The translations under genes and the position numbers were made by a program. Shown here piece after piece: positions 27,701-37,703 of a stretch of DNA of 64,000 nucleotides (positions are counted from its first letter, which is position 1; each line of letters starts with the position of its first letter). The stretch covers positions 1 through 64,000 of the forward strand of contig DASPJR010000215.1 in assembly GCA_035628505.1 (NCBI GenBank). The letters run 5' to 3'. The notes under the pieces were generated by a model that was not told the origin of the DNA, searched no databases, and saw only the letters and a list, made by a program, of their open reading frames with translations. The DNA comes from DASPJR01 sp035628505. Lineage in GTDB: Bacteria; Planctomycetota; SZUA-567; H5-PLA8.

Positions 27701-29743
27701 GGCCGCTTCACTTCCGCGTGCTCGACGATGATCTACCGGGATGAGTTCCTGTTTCCGGCGTCGGCCGACATGCATGCTTTCACCTGCGAGCCCTTTCACA
27801 GCCTGATGCATCACGAAATCCTGCGTCATGACGGCGTGAGCTTCAGTGCGCAGCGGCCGGATGATGAAAAGGAGAGCGAATTCCTCGCTTCGTCCAGCCG
27901 CTGGTTCAAGCCCGTCATGGTCCGCATGGGCCCGGATGGAGCGCTGTGGGTCGCCGACATGTGCCGCCTGATGATCGAGCATCCCGAATGGCTGCCGGCC
28001 GAAGGCAAAGCTGAGATGGCGCCGATCTACCGCGCCGGAGAAGATACCGGTCGCATCTTCCGCATCGTGCCGAAAAACGCCGCGCGGCGCGCGATCCCGA
28101 ATCTTTCCGCGCTCACGCCCGCGCAGCTCACGGCGCGCCTTAGCAGCGCAAATGGATTTGAGCGTGACCTCGTCCAGCGCATGCTCCTCTGGCGCGCTGA
28201 CAAAATGGTTGAGCCGGAACTTGCGAAAATCGCACGCAGCGGCGAGCGGCCTGCGTCGCGCGCCCAAGCGCTGTGGACACTGCACTGCCTTGGCGAGACA
28301 CCGGCGGACGTTCTTATCGCTGCCCTGAGCGATGCCTCGCCTGCTGTTCGTGAGCAGGCTGTGCGTATCGCCGAATTTCACGGCGAAAAAGCCGATGTAC
28401 GCGGCGCGGCGCTTAAGCTGGCCGGCGACCCCGATGCCAAAGTCCGCCTGCAGCTGGCTTGGACAGCGGGTACGTGGAAGGAAGCCGAAGCGGGCAAGGC
28501 GCTGGCCTCGATTGCCCTGCGTGATGTGAGCGACAAATACATCACGGCGGCTGTACTCAGTTCGGCGGTGCCGCACTGCGCGGCTCTTTCCAGTGAACTC
28601 CTCGCCGCTGGGCCAGCCGGGCAGGCCTACTTCGAGCCGCTGCTGAACACTGCTTTGGCCACGCAGCAGCGCGAGGCGCTTGCGGTGCTGCTGCGCGGCG
28701 CGCTCGCGGCTCCTGAAAAAAGTGCCCAGATGAATGCGCTGTCGGTGCTGCTCGAAGCAATCCGCAGGCGGGGCGCCTCGCTTGAAAAACTACGCTCATC
28801 GGCCGCGGACGCGCTGACGACGGAACTCGAAAAAATTTCGGCCATTCGCGAGAATGCGCGCACGCTTGCGGCGGCATCTGATACCGAAGCATCTCTGCGT
28901 GCCGCAGCAGTCCGGTTGCTCGGTTATGACAATGAACAGCGCGAGAGCGCAGCGGAGATTCTCAAGCCGCTGCTCGCGCCGCAGACGCCCACCGACCTGC
29001 AGCTTGCGGCGGTAAAGTCGCTGGCGCGGCTTGGCGGTGAGCGCGTCCCGGAAAACCTGCTCGGCGGCTGGAATACGTATGGGCCCTCACTGCGCTCGGC
29101 GATTGCCGATGAGCTGCTCAGCCGCGACGAATGGGCGCTGGCGCTGCTGAAAAGCATTGAAGCGAAGAAGGTCGCTGCAATGGAACTTGACGCGCAGCGC
29201 CGCGAGCGGCTGCTCAAGCACAAGACGGCGGCGATCAAGGACCAGGCGAAAAAGCTCTTCGCGGCGACGGTCAACGAAGACCGGCAGAAAGTCGTCGATG
29301 CTTTCACGCCGGCGCTGAAGCTCACGCCTAACCGCGACAATGGCGTGAAAATTTTCGCGCGTGCCTGCATTGCCTGTCACAAGCTCGATGGCGTCGGGCA
29401 GGAGATCGGGCCTGATCTGCGCTCGGTCGCCGCACATGCGCCGGAGAAACTGCTCGCGTCGATTCTCGATCCGAGCCGCGCGATCGAGCCCGGCTACATG
29501 GCGTTTGCCTGCGTGCTCAACTCGGGCGAGCAGGTTTACGGCCTCATTACCGCCGAGAGCGGCGCGAGCATCTCGATGAAACTGGCCGACAACACGATGC
29601 GTTCGATCCTGCGCAGCGAGATCAAGGTTCTGCGCGGCACGAATGTCTCCCTGATGCCTGAAGGTCTTGAAGCCGGGCTCAGCCAGCAGGACATCGCCGA
29701 CCTGATCCATTATCTCAGGACACCAACCACGACCAAGAATTGA
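24746..29743 (+). CDS. Giant secreted ceramidase-LamG-propeller-HEAT-cytochrome c protein
   Basis: A 1665-residue exported multi-domain protein. ATG at 24746 follows GGAGA by 6 bases and starts a signal peptide; an open frame to 24011 is antisense to the AraC gene and was discarded. Domains in order: neutral/alkaline ceramidase-like (about 20-460; zinc-site-like ATHTHSAPS and QGTSGD near the nucleophile position), LamG/concanavalin-like (about 490-700; YRLNEISLPQALDASGNGRH), PVC-type propeller dehydrogenase (about 727-1110; DGFEVQLVAAEPLTLDPVAF), HEAT-like repeats (about 1140-1510), and a cytochrome c haem site C1541-IAC-H1545 with the family's GPDLRSV and ILDPSRAI. It could couple hydrolysis of a lipid or glycolipid to oxidation of the product. 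The ceramidase label follows the family; substrate is unknown. Confidence 0.9.
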   Translation: MRFSIPLSFLFCVLTWTCVSGENAFRAGIASVDISPQKFPVRVNGGFTSREAGKLLDTLEAKALALDDGKMRIVIVLVDSCMLPRTLIDEAKELAAKTTKIPTENMLVAATHTHSAPSAMGCLGTPPDDVYPQLLPGKISQVIENAVAALQPAKVGWGSVQAPEYTNCRRWIRRFDKLLTDPFGEKNVKANMHPGYLSPDAIGPSGPVDSELGILSVQTADGKPLALLANYSMHYFGAGMLSSDYFGRFAKEVARRIAPQQDANSFLVIMSQGTSGDLYWADYSKPAKSLGMDEYAAAMAAKAQAVYEKIKHQDSLTLAMREAKLTLGFRLADEKRMAWAKSVVAGLNGRLPKTIPEVYAHEQIFLAERPTAELKLQAVRIGDMAFTAIPNEVYSITGLKLKAQSPLKPTFNIELANGSEGYIPPPEQHTLGGYTTWPARTAGLEVQAEPRIVEALLKLLEDVSGKPRQKLIDTHGAYAENVLKAKPLAYYRLNEISLPQALDASGNGRHAQYEEKIALYLSGPDSAAFSGEAVNRAPHFAGGRLRAPAKPGGKYSVSFWLWNGLPKDVRDVAGYAFSYGADKAAQAPGDHLAIGGKAIAGGKVLFFNGDTLNQVLEGKTEIPLKTWVHVALVRDGKNVIVYLNGKPEITGEAASSVPAEGAEFFFGGRNDHLFDWEGKLDEAAIFDRVLSADEVAAQFAASGMPGIAAAPEAAPKTPAQNLKAPTPQEALAALRVKDGFEVQLVAAEPLTLDPVAFDWGPDGRLWVAEMADYPLGMDGKMKPGGRIRVLEDTNGDGVYDKSTLFMDDVRMPTGIMVWRGGVLVSAAPEIIFASDTNGDGKADERKVLYSGFKEGNPQLRVNALRWGLDGWVYCANGWSNGTVKSAATGESVDISGRDLRIQPDTGRMETISGVTQFGRERDDFDHWFGVNNSFPVWHYVLNERYAKRNPHVPALDPIKQLVLPRNPKIFPIAPPEKRYHSFNEAGRFTSACSTMIYRDEFLFPASADMHAFTCEPFHSLMHHEILRHDGVSFSAQRPDDEKESEFLASSSRWFKPVMVRMGPDGALWVADMCRLMIEHPEWLPAEGKAEMAPIYRAGEDTGRIFRIVPKNAARRAIPNLSALTPAQLTARLSSANGFERDLVQRMLLWRADKMVEPELAKIARSGERPASRAQALWTLHCLGETPADVLIAALSDASPAVREQAVRIAEFHGEKADVRGAALKLAGDPDAKVRLQLAWTAGTWKEAEAGKALASIALRDVSDKYITAAVLSSAVPHCAALSSELLAAGPAGQAYFEPLLNTALATQQREALAVLLRGALAAPEKSAQMNALSVLLEAIRRRGASLEKLRSSAADALTTELEKISAIRENARTLAAASDTEASLRAAAVRLLGYDNEQRESAAEILKPLLAPQTPTDLQLAAVKSLARLGGERVPENLLGGWNTYGPSLRSAIADELLSRDEWALALLKSIEAKKVAAMELDAQRRERLLKHKTAAIKDQAKKLFAATVNEDRQKVVDAFTPALKLTPNRDNGVKIFARACIACHKLDGVGQEIGPDLRSVAAHAPEKLLASILDPSRAIEPGYMAFACVLNSGEQVYGLITAESGASISMKLADNTMRSILRSEIKVLRGTNVSLMPEGLEAGLSQQDIADLIHYLRTPTTTKN

Positions 29744-29867
29744 ACGCTCCGAATGCCCTTAGCTGCTAAAGAGCCCGGAAAATCCGCGACGTCTCCTTAT
29801 AATGCGCCACGCTGAATGCGCTCGCGCGCTCAAACGTCCCGTTTGTTGCATACATGGAGATCCGCCG

Positions 29868-30755
29868 ATGAAGCCGGCAACGCTCGCTTTTGCCTGTCTG
29901 TTTTCTCTTTCGCTGCTCTCGCTCCGCGCCGAAACCCCCGCGGAGAAACTTAAGGCGCTTGGCGCGAAGGTCACCGAAGCCGGCGGCGTGGTGACGCAGG
30001 TGCAGGTCGACGCGGCCAAGTTCACCGCAGACGATTACAAGACGCTCAACGCCTGCACGCAGATAAAAAAGCTCACCATCAACGGTAAGACACTCAACGA
30101 TGCCGCGCTGGCTTCGCTTTCGGGCCTTGAACAGCTTGAAGAGCTCAGCACCAACGAAACGCAGCTCAGTGACGAGGGCTACAAAGGCTTCCAGGCATTT
30201 AAAAAATTGCGCTCGCTGGCGCTTTATCATCCCTCGTGGGATCTAAAGACGTTCACCGGCACGGGCCTGGCGCATCTCAAAGGCTGCCCCAATCTAACGC
30301 GGCTCACGTTTGCAGGCTCCACCGTCGGCGACACGGGGCTCGAAGCCATCGGGCAAATCTCGCAGCTCAAGGAGTTTCTGATCTGGCACACAATGCAGAC
30401 TCAGGCCGGCAATAAGCATCTGCTCAATCTCAGCCTTACGTTCCTGAAAATCGGGCAGCGCCTGCCGAGGTGGGGAACGACGCCTGCGCCGAGTTTCGAT
30501 GCCAGCACGATTCCGCTGATTGCGCAGATGAAATCGCTCGAGCGCCTGGAGCTTTTCGAAGCGCGCCTCACCGCTGAAAATCTTCAGCCGCTGAAGGAAC
30601 TGCCGAAGTTGAAGCTGCTGTCGATCCACACCTGCGACATCTCAGCGGCGGATATCGATGCCGTTAAAGCCGCGCTGCCGCAGGTGAAAGTCGACTTCAA
30701 GCCCATCACTGATGCCGACAAGGAAGCGACGCTGGTTAAGAAGCTTAAGCTTTGA
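29868..30755 (+). CDS. Secreted leucine-rich-repeat protein
   Basis: A 295-residue protein with a signal peptide (MKPATLAFACLFSLSLLSLRA) and leucine-rich repeats of the kind found in PVC bacteria (LSGLEQLEELSTNETQLSDE; GLAHLKGCPNLTRLTFAGST; IAQMKSLERLELFEARLT). ATG at 29868 has GGAG 9 bases upstream; the earlier start at 29802 lacks support. Likely a periplasmic binding or scaffold protein. It follows the ceramidase fusion on the same strand with a gap of about 120 bases, so cotranscription is possible. Confidence 0.8.
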   Translation: MKPATLAFACLFSLSLLSLRAETPAEKLKALGAKVTEAGGVVTQVQVDAAKFTADDYKTLNACTQIKKLTINGKTLNDAALASLSGLEQLEELSTNETQLSDEGYKGFQAFKKLRSLALYHPSWDLKTFTGTGLAHLKGCPNLTRLTFAGSTVGDTGLEAIGQISQLKEFLIWHTMQTQAGNKHLLNLSLTFLKIGQRLPRWGTTPAPSFDASTIPLIAQMKSLERLELFEARLTAENLQPLKELPKLKLLSIHTCDISAADIDAVKAALPQVKVDFKPITDADKEATLVKKLKL

Positions 30756-30786
30756 GAAATTGGTGTCAGTGCTTTGCTTTTGTTTT

Positions 30787-30820
30787 CCCCTCCCCTTGCG
30801 CGAGGGGTTGGGGGGAGGGG
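30787..30820. repeat. CCCCTCCCC/GGGGAGGGG hairpin after the LRR gene
   Basis: CCCCTCCCC (30787-30795) pairs with GGGGAGGGG (30812-30820) around TTGCGCGAGGGGTTGG. It lies about 30 bases after the LRR gene stop and has no T-tract. A G-rich strand such as this could also form a quadruplex. The rest of the 395-base gap (30756-31150) shows nothing else except the terminator listed next. Confidence 0.6.
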
Positions 30821-30956
30821 TTAGCCGCCGATGGCAGAACGAACCTCGACAACAGTTGAAACAGACGTTTTCGTTTCACAGTTTCAGTTTTCATTGGTCA
30901 TTTAGCAGCGTCTGCAAAGCAGCGCCGTGCAAAATGAGTATGAGAATGGCGCTATG

Positions 30957-30999
30957 AATAAAAAAAGCGGGCTCGAGTGTCGCGAACACTCGAGCCCGC
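30957..30999 (-). terminator. Rho-independent terminator of the groES-groEL operon
   Basis: A perfect 14-base stem, GCGGGCTCGAGTGT (30967-30980) and its complement (30986-30999), with loop CGCGA. On the minus strand it is followed by seven T (complement of 30960-30966), about 150 bases beyond the groEL stop. Confidence 0.9.
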
Positions 31000-31150
31000 A
31001 CGGTTCCATGCCCCCTTTCGCTCTCCCCAAGAGGCGGGAGTGAAAGACTGCCGGGGTCCAGCTAGGTGAAAAACACTTCTTCTGGCAAATTGCGAAGCGG
31101 ACCTGTCGTTTGATCCGCCCCGCGTTATTTCAGGAACTTATCGGCAGCTA

Positions 31151-32773
<1,623 letters not shown>

Positions 32774-32844
32774 GTGTGTCGGTCTCCTTAAGTTTTAGAA
32801 ATCCGGAATCTGGTTTAAACACGGGCAAAGAGCCCGCGGCGACA

Positions 32845-33141
32845 TTAGCTCTTTACGATGGCCAGGACATCTTCTTCCGGCATCAGCAAAAGTTCTTCGC
32901 CGTCGATCTTCACTTCGGTGCCGGCATAGGAGGCGAACAGAATGCGGTCGCCCTTCTTGACCTGGAAACCGCCGCGCGAACCGTCGTCGAGCAGTTTGCC
33001 GGAACCCAGGGCGATGACCTTGCCTTCCTTCGGTTTCTCTTTAGCGGCGTCCGGAAGAACGATACCACCGGCGGTCTTCTCTTCAGCCTCCAGGCGGCGG
33101 ACCAAAATCTTGTCTCCCAAAGGATTGACGTTCGTGGCCAT
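32845..33141 (-). CDS. groES: 10 kDa co-chaperonin GroES
   Basis: A 98-residue GroES that caps GroEL. It shows NPLGDKILVRRLEAEEKTAGGI in order, the GGIVLPD mobile loop, GDRILFASYAGTEV and the final EEDVLAIV. The start ATG at 33141 follows AAGGAGACTG. It is first gene of the groES-groEL operon. No CIRCE element (TTAGCACTC-N9-GAGTGCTAA) is present upstream, so HrcA control of this copy is not supported. Confidence 0.97.
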   Translation of the reverse strand: MATNVNPLGDKILVRRLEAEEKTAGGIVLPDAAKEKPKEGKVIALGSGKLLDDGSRGGFQVKKGDRILFASYAGTEVKIDGEELLLMPEEDVLAIVKS

Positions 33142-33181
33142 GTCTGTGCAGTCTCCTTACTGAAACACTGAATCGTTTATT

Positions 33182-33197
33182 CGTTGAACGGTCAACG
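33182..33197. promoter_or_regulatory. Inverted repeat upstream of groES
   Basis: CGTTGA (33182-33187) and TCAACG (33192-33197) are separated by four bases, about 40 bases upstream of the groES start. It is placed where an operator would act and overlaps TTGACC on the minus strand, a possible -35. It may replace CIRCE, but there is no direct evidence. Confidence 0.35.
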
Positions 33198-33380
33198 CGC
33201 GCGAAGTTTAGCAACCTGAAGGCCACACCCGAAAGCTGTTCTAAGTCCATAATCGACAATTGGTTATCATGCTTGAGAGGGCCTAAGAGATAAAATATTC
33301 GCCAAAATCACGTCAGACTGACCCGCTCAGCCAAGGTCTCAACCGTCAGAGTGGCTCAGAAGTGGGTCCGGAGTCTAATT

Positions 33381-33449
33381 GTCGGGAGTCTGGAGTCCAG
33401 GAGGTCCCGACTGCCGACTCAAGACTCCTAGACTCCCGACTCAAGACTC
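33381..33449. repeat. GGAGTC-word inverted and direct repeats upstream of a secreted-protein gene
   Basis: GTCGGGAGTCTGGAGTC (33381-33397) is, apart from one extra base, the reverse complement of 33424-33440. CCGACTCAAGACTC occurs twice (33414-33427, 33436-33449). The element ends about 25 bases before the ATG of the next gene and would fold in its leader. Confidence 0.65.
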
Positions 33450-33476
33450 GCTACAACGGTGTGCGGAGGAGGGGTT

Positions 33477-34280
33477 ATGCGAGAACTTTCGTGGGCCGCG
33501 TTGGCGGCGTGTGCGCTTGTGTCTGGATATCTCTGCGCGGAAGAGCCGGCAGACATCCAGATCGAGCCCAACGGTGTGAGACTGATTGCGGAAGACAAAA
33601 GCCCCGACAAAGTGCTGCGCGCATTCAACGGCGAACCGGGTGCGACGATATCCCTCCTGATTTCAGCGCCCGCCGGCGGCCTGGTCCACATCGACAACAA
33701 GAACAGTACGATCTCGAAGTTCACCGACGACAAAGGCAACGATCTGCTTACGCGCAAGGATCCGTCCAGCCCCGCGCAGAGCGGCTTCAGCATGTTCCGT
33801 ATCGCCCGCGACGGCAAGAACGGCGCCGTTGAAGTGAACGGTCCCAACGCGCCCGCAGCCGGCACGACAAAACTGCGGCTTGAAGGATTGCTGACCGTGC
33901 TGTGCGCGAAGAACACGATCGAACACGTGGTCAAAGACGTGGCGCTGAAGAATGGATCCAAGATCACCGGGCCCAACCTGGAACTGACGGTGGATCTGGT
34001 CGGCAAGCCCGAGGTCGGCACGGAACCGCTGGGACTGATTCTACGGGCGTATCGCGAACTGGACGAAGTCGCCGACGTGCGCTTTCTCAAGGCCGACGGA
34101 AGTGAGATCAAAGCCACACGCGTGAGCACCGCAAAAATGGGCATTCTCGGGAATCTGACCGTCGAATGGAGCTACAATCTCGCCGAAAAGGTCGACGCCG
34201 CGACGGTGAAGCTGCTGCTCTGGAGCGACCTGCAGAAAAAGCGCGTGCCCTTCAAGCTCGACGTCGACGTGGGATTGTGA
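33477..34280 (+). CDS. Secreted protein of unknown function
   Basis: A 267-residue protein with a signal peptide (MRELSWAALAACALVSGYLC) and possibly a lipidated Cys at its end, then beta-rich sequence without a recognised domain. ATG at 33477 is preceded by GGAGGAGGGG. The frame between groES (divergent) and ftsK gives no functional clue. Sequence composition is like its neighbours, and coding potential looks good throughout. Confidence 0.65.
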   Translation: MRELSWAALAACALVSGYLCAEEPADIQIEPNGVRLIAEDKSPDKVLRAFNGEPGATISLLISAPAGGLVHIDNKNSTISKFTDDKGNDLLTRKDPSSPAQSGFSMFRIARDGKNGAVEVNGPNAPAAGTTKLRLEGLLTVLCAKNTIEHVVKDVALKNGSKITGPNLELTVDLVGKPEVGTEPLGLILRAYRELDEVADVRFLKADGSEIKATRVSTAKMGILGNLTVEWSYNLAEKVDAATVKLLLWSDLQKKRVPFKLDVDVGL

Positions 34281-34297
34281 GCGCGCTTTGACATATT

Positions 34298-34477
34298 CGC
34301 CAAGGACGCCAAGGCGCCAAGAACGCCAAGAAGTTTTGATTCATTAAATCCAAAATTACCAGCAAAAGCCGGCGCCAACCCCGACAGGACTGTCGGGGCC
34401 ACCAGCATGAGTAAGTAATCTTCGGCAGCTTGCCGTCACACTCCCGTCTTTATTCTTCGTGTCTTTGTGTCTTCGTG
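34298..34477. repeat. CGCCAAG repeats, CCCCGACAG hairpin and CTTCGTG/CTTTGTG repeats before ftsK
   Basis: The gap of 387 bases before ftsK holds three short elements: four CGCCAAG words at 34298-34330; a hairpin CCCCGACAGGACTGTCGGGG at 34379-34398 (9-base stem, 2-base loop); and CTTCGTG-TCTTTGTG-TCTTCGTG at 34455-34477. The last resembles the repeat at 2474-2527. No gene was found here. Confidence 0.65.
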
Positions 34478-34667
34478 TTGAGCCGTTCCATTCAAGAGCC
34501 AAGAGCCGCCAACAGCCCCCGACAAACCCTAACGTCCCCTCTCCATTATGCCGATAACAGCCTATCTCGGATGGACTGTCGCAACGGGCAGCCTGCGAGC
34601 TTGTTTGAACTCTGCCGTATTCCCTTGGGGGGGAAGAAGTGGAGGGGATGTCAAAATGGAGGGAGTA

Positions 34668-37628
34668 ATGACGAGCGACAACGCCCGGGAAACACGCGCC
34701 ATTGTCACCGGCATGGGGCTGGTCTGCTTCGCGCTTTTTGCCGGAGTCAGCCTTTACACCCATTCACCCTACGACGTGATGGACTACAGCGCGGCGCAGT
34801 CCCATGAAATCGAAAACAAGGCCGGACTCATCGGCGCCTGGCTCGCGCATCACGCCTTCTGTGTCTATGGCGTCGGCGCATGGGTCATCGCCGTTCTACT
34901 GCTCGTCTTTGGCGGCGTGATGTGCTCGCTGCGTTCCATGGAAGGCGCCTTCAGCAAGTCCATCGGCGCGGTGCTGCTCACGCTGCTGGTCTGCGCCTGG
35001 GCGGGAGCAATGGACGTAAAAGGCGCCGTTTCCGAGTCCTTCCCAGCAGGCCCCGGCGGATTGCTCGGTGGAACGGTGCTCGCGCCGCCGCTGGTGAGTT
35101 ACTTCGGAAAAGTCGGCGTGTTCCTGATTCTCTCGGCCGCCAGCACGCTCTGCTGCCTGCTGATTGCTCCGAGCCTCACTGAATCGCTGCTGTCGATGGT
35201 TGGACGCGGCGTGGTTCAGGGGCTGCATGCGGGAGTTGATTATCTGCTGGGCAAGCACGCGACGCCGGCGACGGCTCCGTTCACGCCGGCTGAACCGGCC
35301 CTGGCGGGTGCGTCGAGTTCGGGCGTCAGCGCACGGCGGCAGGCGATCCGTGACGAAAACGTTCAAGATATCGGTTCGGAAGTTTCGCGCGTCAACATGC
35401 TGCCCGCACCCGACACGCGCAAGATCCGCATCCCCTTTGGCGATCTGCCGGAGAAGGGCGAGAAATCAGCCGAGAAAATCGAAAAGGCCGAGAAGGGTGG
35501 GGGAGAGGTCACGCCGGCCAAGCGCGCTAAGGTGGCCGAAGCGCTGGACGAGATTGCCGCCGAGAAGCTGGCCAAGTCGCGCATTGATGTCGAAGAAGAG
35601 AAGCCGAAGGCCGAGAAGAAATCGAAGGCGGAGCTCGACGCGATCAGTGAAGCCGACGAAGCCGAGCGCCGCAAGCAGGAAGCCGTGCGCCAGGCGGAGG
35701 CCGCCGAAGCCGAACGCCTGGAGCGCGAGAAACAGGCCAAAGAGCAGTTCCTCAAAGAGCAGAAAGAGGCCAAGGCTTTTGAGAAGCTCGAGAAGGAGCG
35801 CGCCGAAAAAGAAGCCAAGCTCGCCAAGCAGCAGGAGAAATTCCAGCAGGCGATGGCCGATGCCGCTGCTGCCGCAGCGAAAGCTAACGGTACCGCCGAG
35901 AAGACCGAAGAGGGCGAAGCCGAACCCGAAAAGCCGAAGCCGCAGCTTCCCGTCAACTATGATCTGCCGAAGTTTGAACTGCTCTTTGAGAAAGATGAAG
36001 CACCGCCGCCTGACAGCCTGGGTTTGAAAGAACGCGGCGCGACGCTGATCCAGACGCTCTGGGATTTCAAGCTCGGCGCCAAGCTCGTTGGCATCCAGAC
36101 CGGCCCGACGGTGAGCATGTACGAACTCGAGCTCGATCCGGGCATCAAGGTTCAGCGCGTGCTCAGCCTGCAGGATAATCTGGCGATGGCGATGAAAGCT
36201 GAGCACGGCGTGCGCATCATCGCGCCGATTCCGGGCAAGGCGACGATCGGGATTGAAATCCCCAACAGCGAGAAGCACAAGATCTGCATGCGGCCGATCC
36301 TGGAATCACCGCAGTTCCGCGCCAAGGCCGGCACGCTGCCGCTCATTCTCGGCCGCGACGCCGTCGGAAATCCGCTCTTCCCCGACCTGGCGACGATGCC
36401 GCATCTGCTCATCGCCGGTACGACCGGTTCCGGAAAGTCGGTCTGCTTGAACTCGATCATCTTGAGCCTGATGATTCTCAAGAAGCCGCATGAAGTGAAG
36501 ATGATCCTGGTCGATCCCAAGCAGGTTGAAATGACCGACTTCAAGGGCATTCCGCATCTGCTCTGTCCCGTTGTCACCGACATGAAGCTCGCGTCGGGCG
36601 TGCTCACCTGGGCCGTGCAGAAGATGGAACAGCGCTACGAACGTATGAGCCGCGTGGCCGTCCGCAACATCGCGACGTTCAACAAGATGACCAGCGAAGA
36701 GCGCCTTGCGCGTTTGCCGGCCGACGTTCCGCCCGACGACTACATCGACCAGATGCCGTACATCGTGATCATCGTCGACGAATTCGCCGACCTGATGATG
36801 ACGGCCGGCAAGGAAATCGAGCAGGCCATCGCGCGTCTGGCGCAGAAAGCGCGCGCCGCCGGCATTCACGTCATTCTCGCCACGCAGCGCCCGAGCGCCG
36901 ATGTGGTCACCGGCCTGATCAAGACCAATTTGCCCTGCCGCATCTGCTTCCAGGTGAAGAGCAAGATCGACAGCCGCATCGTTCTCGATACCGGCGGCGC
37001 CGAGAAGCTCGCGGGCCACGGCGACATGCTCTATATCGGACCCGGCAACTCGAACCTGGTTCGCGCCAAGGGCGTCTTCACGGACGACAAAGAAATCAAG
37101 CCGATCGTGCAGTTCTGCAAAGACCAGGCCGAGCCCATCTACAGCGACGAGATCGAGAAAGTGGTCGCGCAGGCGGCGCAGGGCGAAGACGGCGAGCCCA
37201 TCGAAGAGAACAACCGCCAGGCTATCGAGCTCGACGAGAAGTTCGACGAAGCCGTCGAAGTGTTCCTGGCCTGCGGACGCGCCTCCACGTCGCTGCTGCA
37301 GCGCCGCATGGGCCTGGGCTACACGCGCGCGGCGAAGCTGTGCGACCAGATGGAAGCGCGCGGCATCGTCGGTCCCGATCGCGGCGCGAAGGGCCGCGAG
37401 CTGCTTATCAGCCAGGAAGGCTGGGACAGCTTCAAGCGCGTGCGCGCGAATAACAATGGATCAGCCTGGGGCCCGAAGGGCAGCAAAGACAACCCCGGCG
37501 CTCAGCCCGCTCCCGCGCCAGCCGCTGCAGCTGTCATGGAAGAGGAAGCCCCGAAGCCCGCGAACATCGTCGATCCGGAGCTGCTCAAGCAACTGCCCGA
37601 CGAGAACACGCCGCGCGACGAGATCTGA
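34668..37628 (+). CDS. ftsK: DNA translocase FtsK
   Basis: A FtsK/SpoIIIE translocase of about 986 residues that pumps chromosome DNA through the division septum and activates XerCD at dif. The N-terminus has four membrane helices (about 15-35, 60-90, 95-125, 145-180), followed by a highly charged, Glu/Lys/Ala-rich coiled linker (about 260-430). The motor has Walker A IAGTTGSGKSVCLN near 580-592 and Walker B IVIIVDEFADLMM near 700-712. The gamma winged-helix domain (about 856-930; RASTSLLQRRMGLGYTRAAK) would read KOPS sites. ATG at 34668 has GGAGG 5 bases upstream; ATG at 34656 is nearly as good. It is transcribed alone and ends in a terminator. Confidence 0.95.
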   Translation: MTSDNARETRAIVTGMGLVCFALFAGVSLYTHSPYDVMDYSAAQSHEIENKAGLIGAWLAHHAFCVYGVGAWVIAVLLLVFGGVMCSLRSMEGAFSKSIGAVLLTLLVCAWAGAMDVKGAVSESFPAGPGGLLGGTVLAPPLVSYFGKVGVFLILSAASTLCCLLIAPSLTESLLSMVGRGVVQGLHAGVDYLLGKHATPATAPFTPAEPALAGASSSGVSARRQAIRDENVQDIGSEVSRVNMLPAPDTRKIRIPFGDLPEKGEKSAEKIEKAEKGGGEVTPAKRAKVAEALDEIAAEKLAKSRIDVEEEKPKAEKKSKAELDAISEADEAERRKQEAVRQAEAAEAERLEREKQAKEQFLKEQKEAKAFEKLEKERAEKEAKLAKQQEKFQQAMADAAAAAAKANGTAEKTEEGEAEPEKPKPQLPVNYDLPKFELLFEKDEAPPPDSLGLKERGATLIQTLWDFKLGAKLVGIQTGPTVSMYELELDPGIKVQRVLSLQDNLAMAMKAEHGVRIIAPIPGKATIGIEIPNSEKHKICMRPILESPQFRAKAGTLPLILGRDAVGNPLFPDLATMPHLLIAGTTGSGKSVCLNSIILSLMILKKPHEVKMILVDPKQVEMTDFKGIPHLLCPVVTDMKLASGVLTWAVQKMEQRYERMSRVAVRNIATFNKMTSEERLARLPADVPPDDYIDQMPYIVIIVDEFADLMMTAGKEIEQAIARLAQKARAAGIHVILATQRPSADVVTGLIKTNLPCRICFQVKSKIDSRIVLDTGGAEKLAGHGDMLYIGPGNSNLVRAKGVFTDDKEIKPIVQFCKDQAEPIYSDEIEKVVAQAAQGEDGEPIEENNRQAIELDEKFDEAVEVFLACGRASTSLLQRRMGLGYTRAAKLCDQMEARGIVGPDRGAKGRELLISQEGWDSFKRVRANNNGSAWGPKGSKDNPGAQPAPAPAAAAVMEEEAPKPANIVDPELLKQLPDENTPRDEI

Positions 37629-37658
37629 ACTCGCACCACAAGACTCAGTCTTTCAATC

Positions 37659-37690
37659 GCCCCCCATTCGTAATGGGGGGCGTTCGTTTT
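37659..37690 (+). terminator. Terminator of ftsK
   Basis: GCCCCCCATT (37659-37668) pairs with AATGGGGGGC (37672-37681), followed by GTTCGTTTT, 30 bases after the ftsK stop. Confidence 0.85.
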
Positions 37691-37703
37691 CAATCCACCA
37701 TTG

